DNA of 64,000 nt from Hemerocallis citrina (Eukaryota > Streptophyta > Magnoliopsida > Asparagales > Asphodelaceae): assembly GCA_017893485.1 (NCBI GenBank), contig CM030366.1, forward strand, positions 186,541,947 to 186,605,946, in the 5' to 3' direction. Positions within the stretch are counted from its first letter, which is position 1, and each line of letters begins with the position of its first letter. The translations under genes and the position numbers were made by a program. Shown here one piece after another: positions 59,546-64,000 of this stretch. The notes under the pieces are model-generated. The model did no database searches and had not been told where the DNA came from. It saw only the letters and a list, made by a program, of their open reading frames with translations.

Positions 59546-61720
59546 CCCCCCCCGCTCGTCTTCATCCTTCCGCTCTCCCTGAGTCGCCGACGATGCCATT
59601 GTCGCCAGCCCCTTCATCTTCCAGTCGACCTTCACTCCATTTCCGTTGAACCCATCACCACCGCAGTCCACCCCATCGCGCCGCTCGCCTTCCCCAACCT
59701 CTGAAGCACCCCTCGTCATCACCTTCCACCATTGCCGACTGCATCTCTCGCTCGAACCTCCGACGCCGTCGCTTCCCGACCGCATCGCACAGCACCACAA
59801 GTCCCCCCGAAGTCCTCCTTCCTCTTCGACTGCACCCCGTCGATCTCGCGCCATTGCCGACAAGCCGCTCCTCCATCTCCTCTGTTTCCTCCGAAAAACA
59901 AAGCACCACCGAGGCCAGCAACCCCCGTCGACCTCCCTGCCGTCGCCGTCTCGCCGCCAGCGTCGCGACCTCTAGTCGCGCCACCCATCGCCAAGCGTCG
60001 CCGAGTCCCTTTCCTGCCATCGCTCTCTCTCTCTCTCTGTCGTATTTTGGGAAAAGGAGAACATGATTGGGTTATTTTATTTTTGCTGTTTGCTGTGTGG
60101 TGTTATGAGAAGTAGGGGATCGAGGCCGGTGTTTGGTGTTTGGTGTTTGGTTGGTAAGGGATCCAGACTTGGTGTTTGGTGTTTAGGGGATCTGAGTTGT
60201 TGTTTTGTAAGAATTGGATCTGCTGTTTTGCTGATTTGGGTGTTTGTTGTTGGATCATCTTGTTGCTGTTTGGTGGTTTGTGTGGGGATCCGATCTGAGT
60301 TTTTTCTGTTTTGCTGTTTGGTGTCTCGCCCGTATTTTGCTTCGCTGTCCGGGATTCTGATCCCGTTATTCTCGTACTCGGTATCATCGTCGTCGGTTAT
60401 CAGGCAAGTATCCTCTTGTACAACTCGTTTGTTCCCGTACAAGCTTTCTTTGAAAAATACCATAAGTATATTCTTTGACTCTAATTCGTATTCTTCAGTC
60501 GAATTGATATCTGTTGCCATACATAATCCGTCGATTCCGTATTCGCATTTGATCGCGAATACTTTGTTGTCATATGCATTACATGAACACGATTGATACA
60601 CACATATGTACTCCTAGGACTATAAATGATTATATGCAGGATTGTTTTACCTGTGGTAGTAGTTAAATATGATATCTGTTATTGTTGATTAAAATTAATA
60701 GAAGTAACACGCCGGGTATAAGGGTAAGGACCATAGTAGTGGACAATATAGGTAAGTGTACTCGGAAGGGGGCCCGTGTTTCCCAGTACATGGTTCATGA
60801 ACTTGTTGTATCTTGATGTATTCATGAAGTCATTACTTGGCTCATGAACTTGTTGTATTTATGAACCCACTGTGGGGTTCTTGAACTTGTTGGTATTCAC
60901 GAACTTGCTTCGTGAACTTGTTACTTTATTTTCGTATTCATGAACCATGCTTGCTTGATACTTGATACTTGATTACACCGCCCTATAAAATCCACCACTA
61001 GGCCTAAACGTAGCTGATTGTATGTAGCAATCATATAGTAAAAGTATGGATGCATGAAGTGCTACCTAGATAGTAATAATACAAGACTTGAACATGATCA
61101 CTTGGTACTTGACACTTGCTACTTGTTACCTGATCATTGACACTTGTTACCTGTACTTGATACTTGTTTACTTGATTACTCGTTTACATGCCACTTGTTT
61201 CATGATGTCTTGTTCATAATCCTGTTTACATATTGTATTTCTCCAATTACATGATTCATGACTCCATGATCTTTTTCCTGCTTCTTGTTTTGTTTTTATA
61301 CTTGTCCCATTAGCTTGTACCACTTGTGGCCCATGACTTGCATTAACAGACGTCTTCTTGTTTCTTTTGTACTAATGTACTTGCAGGTCCGAATGGAGAG
61401 TTACCAGAAGGTGTTACTGATTAAGTGTTTTAGTCTTGTTTATTTTCAAGTTACTTTAGTTCATGTTTTATTTCATGCTACTCTCTATTGTAATCCGTGT
61501 ATGTTTGACCCGTAACTATTTTGTATTTTCCAACTGTTGGTTATGTTATGAACTATGTCATGCACTTTTTGTTATCCTATTGTGATTTTACATGCCAGCG
61601 TGGTTTTGTTGTTATCTTGTTGTTGAGTTACCTGTACAGCTTATGAATGGTGTATTCGCATCATTCTCTGGGCCTCAGTCACGGACTCGTATTCTGTATT
61701 TTGGGAAGCGGGGCATGACA
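59546..61720 (+). other. Transcribed-leader side of the split solo LTR
   Basis: After the MULE, the LTR resumes with a C-rich leader (GCTCGTCTTCATCC, then many CCGTCGCC blocks) and a TGTTTGGTG-rich stretch. A CTTGTTAC/CTTGATAC array follows (61080-61210), then the LTR end. Open frames at 59.6-60.6 kb are compositional. Confidence 0.7.
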
Positions 61721-62730
61721 GTTTTACTGAGGTTGTCACAAGTTTTGGATTGAGGAGTGATGATGATCATTTTGTGTTCTATCGACATCATCAAGAAAAA
61801 AGAATCATTTTAGTTGTATATGTTGATGACATTGTAATTACAGGAGATGATCAAAATGATATTCAAGATATAAAGTATTTTTTTGGGATCAAAGTTGCTC
61901 GATTTAAGCAAGGAATTCATTTATCACAGAAAAGTATGTACTGGACAAAAGCGGTATGCTAGGATGCAGACCATCACACACTCTTATGGACCCAAATTTC
62001 AAGTTGGTGCCAGATCAGGGTGTCTTGTTGGAGAATCCAGAGAGATATAGGAGGCTTGTGGAAAAATTAAATTATCTCACAATTACTCGTCCTGATATTG
62101 CATACTCAGTTAGCATAGTAAATCAGTTTATGGCCTCTCCCCGTACAACCCATTGGAATGCAGTTATGAAAATTCTTCAGTATTTGAAGAGCTCCCCTGA
62201 CAGAGGATTGTTGTATGCTGATGGTGGACATTGCTGAATTGCTTGTTGGTCAAATGTTGACTGGGCTAGCTGCCCATCGACTAGGAGATCCATCACTGGG
62301 TATTGTGTGTTTGTTGGAGGAAACATAGTTTCATAGAAGAGTAAGACAAAATGTGGTGTCTCGATCAAGTGCAGATCCGAATATCGTGCTATGGATGACC
62401 TCACACGTGAGATGACATGGATCAAACGATTACTTACTGAGTTGGGAGTTCTTCAGCATCAGTTGATGTGTATGACTGTGACAGTCAATCTGCCATTCAT
62501 ATAGCCACGAAAGTCGTGTTTTATCAACGAACCAAGCACATTGAAGTTGACTGCCATGTGGTTCGCAACAAGATTAGTGGTACTCCGTATGAGCCCCCTC
62601 AGGTTGAAGCTAAACATATTCGCACTGATCACCAGCTAGCTAATGCTCTTATAAAGCCTTTTGCTAAAGTCAAGATACAATTCATCAATGACACGTTGGG
62701 CCTGTATGACATATATGCTCAAACTTAAGG
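61721..62730 (+). pseudogene. Copia RT end and RNase H
   Basis: Resumes with FTEVVTSFGL, the catalytic VYVDDIVITG, and after a frameshift near 61950 LGCRPSHTLMDPNFKL and KLNYLTITRPDIAYSVSIVN. The RNase-H parts SEYRAMDDLTREMTWIK and [15 protein letters not shown] follow in shifted frames. The YVDD box is intact, but stops and frameshifts kill the gene. Confidence 0.85.
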
Positions 62731-62735
62731 AGGAA
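62727..62735 (+). other. Copia polypurine tract
   Basis: AAGGAGGAA immediately before the 3' LTR. Confidence 0.85.
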
Positions 62736-63753
62736 TATTAGAGATATTAGATTAGATTAGTTGAGTATTAGTTTAGTCACATATAGTGATGGCAACTGGG
62801 TCGGGTTGACCCACGACCCGCCTACTCTAACCCGGCCTGCAATTAAGCAGTTCTGGTTTGGGTCGAACCCGCAGGTCGATCAGGGTTGACCCGGGTCGCC
62901 AAATTTGTAAACCCAACCCACTCGACCCGACCCGCGAACCCGTTGACCAAGTCAAACCATCCCGCCAACCCGCGGGTTTCAACCTGTTGAATTTTTGCAT
63001 TTGACCCGTCGGTTTGACCCGTTTGGATTTTTTTGATTTTTTTTTGCAACAAAATATATGTATATATGTATATATATTGCAAATATATATGTATATATAC
63101 ATATAGATTTACTTTAAAATATTTCAGAATTTTATAAATATGAGTGTGAACTTCAAAATTAATTGATTACTATCCACTACTCAATTAGACAACCCCCATC
63201 CTAGCTATTTATAGCCAACTCCACCTCCTCACTTTTCTCATCTCACCAATATGGGACTAAAAGTTTTCAAAGTTTAAAATCCAAGTATATTTAGTCCTAC
63301 ATTGATGAGATGAGAGAAGTGAGGATGTGAGTTGGCTATAAATAACTAGAGTGGGGTGGGCTAATTGAGTAGTGGGTAGTGCGCAATTAATTTTGTTGTT
63401 CACACCCATTGCATATAAAATTTAAAATATTAACCAACTTATTAAAAAAAAAACCCAAGGGTCAACCCGTGACCCGGCCCAACTCGAAACGGGTTCGACC
63501 TGAATGAGTTCGCGGGTCGACCGGGTCGAATATTTGGATTTCGAACCCGGCCCGGCCCGGTTATGCTGGCAACCCGACCCGGACCCGCCCGATTATCGGG
63601 CCGACCCAAATGGGTTCGACCCGACCCGGCCTGAATGACCCGTTTGCTATCCCTAGTCACATACGGGTAAAGCACGTGCTTGTAATAAAGTTTTATATAT
63701 ATGTATCTAGTATGTATTAATTGGATGAGTTGGGGGTTGAACACCAGTTTTCA
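62736..63753 (+). repeat. Copia 3' LTR split by a hAT
   Basis: TATTAGAGATATTAG... resumes after the hAT at CGGGTAAAGCACGTGC and ends ACACCAGTTTTCA. Homologous to 41738-41872, with small differences. Confidence 0.92.
62784..63655. mobile_element. Non-autonomous hAT in the copia LTR
   Basis: Ends TAGTGATGGCAAC and (reverse complement) TAGGGATAGCAAA, with perfect 8-bp target duplication GTCACATA (62776-62783, 63656-63663). The matching empty site is in the 5' LTR. GACCCG-rich subterminal arrays link it to the family of 1467-3657. It has an AT-rich middle with its own inverted repeat (63190-63370) and no transposase. Confidence 0.95.
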
Positions 63754-63758
63754 CCAAC

Positions 63759-64000
63759 CTTGTACAAGAATTTACACTGTACATAGATATATCAAAATTT
63801 ACAAGGCTGAGAATACACATTATATCTTTCAGAGTCATAAAAACTTTGGAATGAGGGGAAAGAAAATAAATCTTAGTTAAGTTTACAGTATACTTCTGCA
63901 CAGAGTGGTCATCGAACATCAATGTGCTGTTATTGATACTTAATTTGTTTGTTGTTCAAGTACTCAACCAACGCGCAAGTGAACAAACATGATGTCTTGA
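63759..64000. other. Unassigned flank after the copia element
   Basis: 242 bp of AT-rich sequence outside the target duplication. Together with 41646-41737 it forms the pre-insertion locus. No feature recognised. Confidence 0.5.

Larger units (their letters stand above)
46353..61720 (+). mobile_element. Solo LTR of the gypsy family, split by a MULE
   Basis: TGTAACCCCTGTTCCCG...GAAGCGGGGCATGACA with flanks GTTTC / GTTTT (46348-46352, 61721-61725). Without the MULE it is about 2.68 kb. It is homologous, in inverse orientation, to the LTRs at 26641 and 34537 (shared CAAGTAWC array at about 61080-61210). TATA box TATATATAAATAT at 46844-46856. Confidence 0.9.
41738..63753 (+). mobile_element. Ty1/copia retrotransposon with four nested insertions
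   Basis: 5' LTR 41738-41872 and 3' LTR 62736-63753 (135 bp plus a hAT). The target duplication is CCAAC (41733-41737, 63754-63758). PBS TGGTATCAGAGC (41873-41884) abuts the 5' LTR and polypurine AAGGAGGAA (62727-62735) abuts the 3' LTR. Only the end of integrase, reverse transcriptase and RNase H remain. 22.0 kb in total, mostly later insertions. Confidence 0.93.

Noticed and set aside
59646..60601. Several overlapping open frames of 90-177 residues
   Set aside because: All lie in the C-rich leader of the solo LTR on both strands, without known domains or splice context.

Overview
The window looks like nuclear DNA of a flowering plant, probably a eudicot. It has GT-AG introns, Ty1/copia and Ty3/gypsy LTR retrotransposons, MULE, hAT and Helitron transposons, microsatellite-flanked MITEs and a plant-mobile-domain (PMD) gene. 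The species cannot be named from sequence alone. Protein-coding host content is low and most of the window is transposons inside transposons.

Region 1 (1-20.1 kb): the only convincing host gene is on the + strand, a J-domain (HSP40) co-chaperone. Five exons are visible at 3760-3849, 7321-7462, 8256-8547, 14051-14105 and 19978-20052; earlier exon(s) are not seen. Its introns are swollen: an antisense composite copia element with two kinds of LTR (9513-13519) lies in intron 3, and a dense MITE cluster embedded in (TA)n and (CT)n tracts plus a small Helitron lies in intron 4. A decayed hAT element (1467-3657) sits just upstream of the first visible exon.

Region 2 (20.1-26.6 kb): a LINE tail with an 18-bp target duplication and a hAT inside it, two small MULE-type foldbacks with 9-bp target duplications, a 2-kb inverted repeat, and two short Helitron-like elements full of CACGTGC hairpins.

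Region 3 (26.6-41.6 kb): a nest. A foldback MULE (26613-41082) is split inside its terminal repeat by a non-autonomous gypsy element (26641-40228, TSD GAAAA). Both gypsy LTRs in turn hold solo LTRs (28680-33271 and 36134-39248). The short internal domain of this gypsy carries a sense-oriented 5' fragment of initiator tRNA-Met.

Region 4 (41.7-63.8 kb): a second nest. A gag/integrase-deleted copia element (41738-63753, TSD CCAAC) has its reverse-transcriptase gene cut by two solo LTRs (42788-46030 and 46353-61720) and its 3' LTR cut by a hAT (62784-63655). The second solo LTR holds a 12.7-kb MULE (46868-59545) with TIRs of about 0.6 kb. The MULE carries a PMD pseudogene and a transposase N-terminal remnant, and is itself broken by two more solo LTRs; one of these contains tRNA-like SINE modules.

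Most boundaries are supported by target-site duplications read directly from the sequence, so the order of insertions can be reconstructed. All transposon-encoded proteins seen here are broken.
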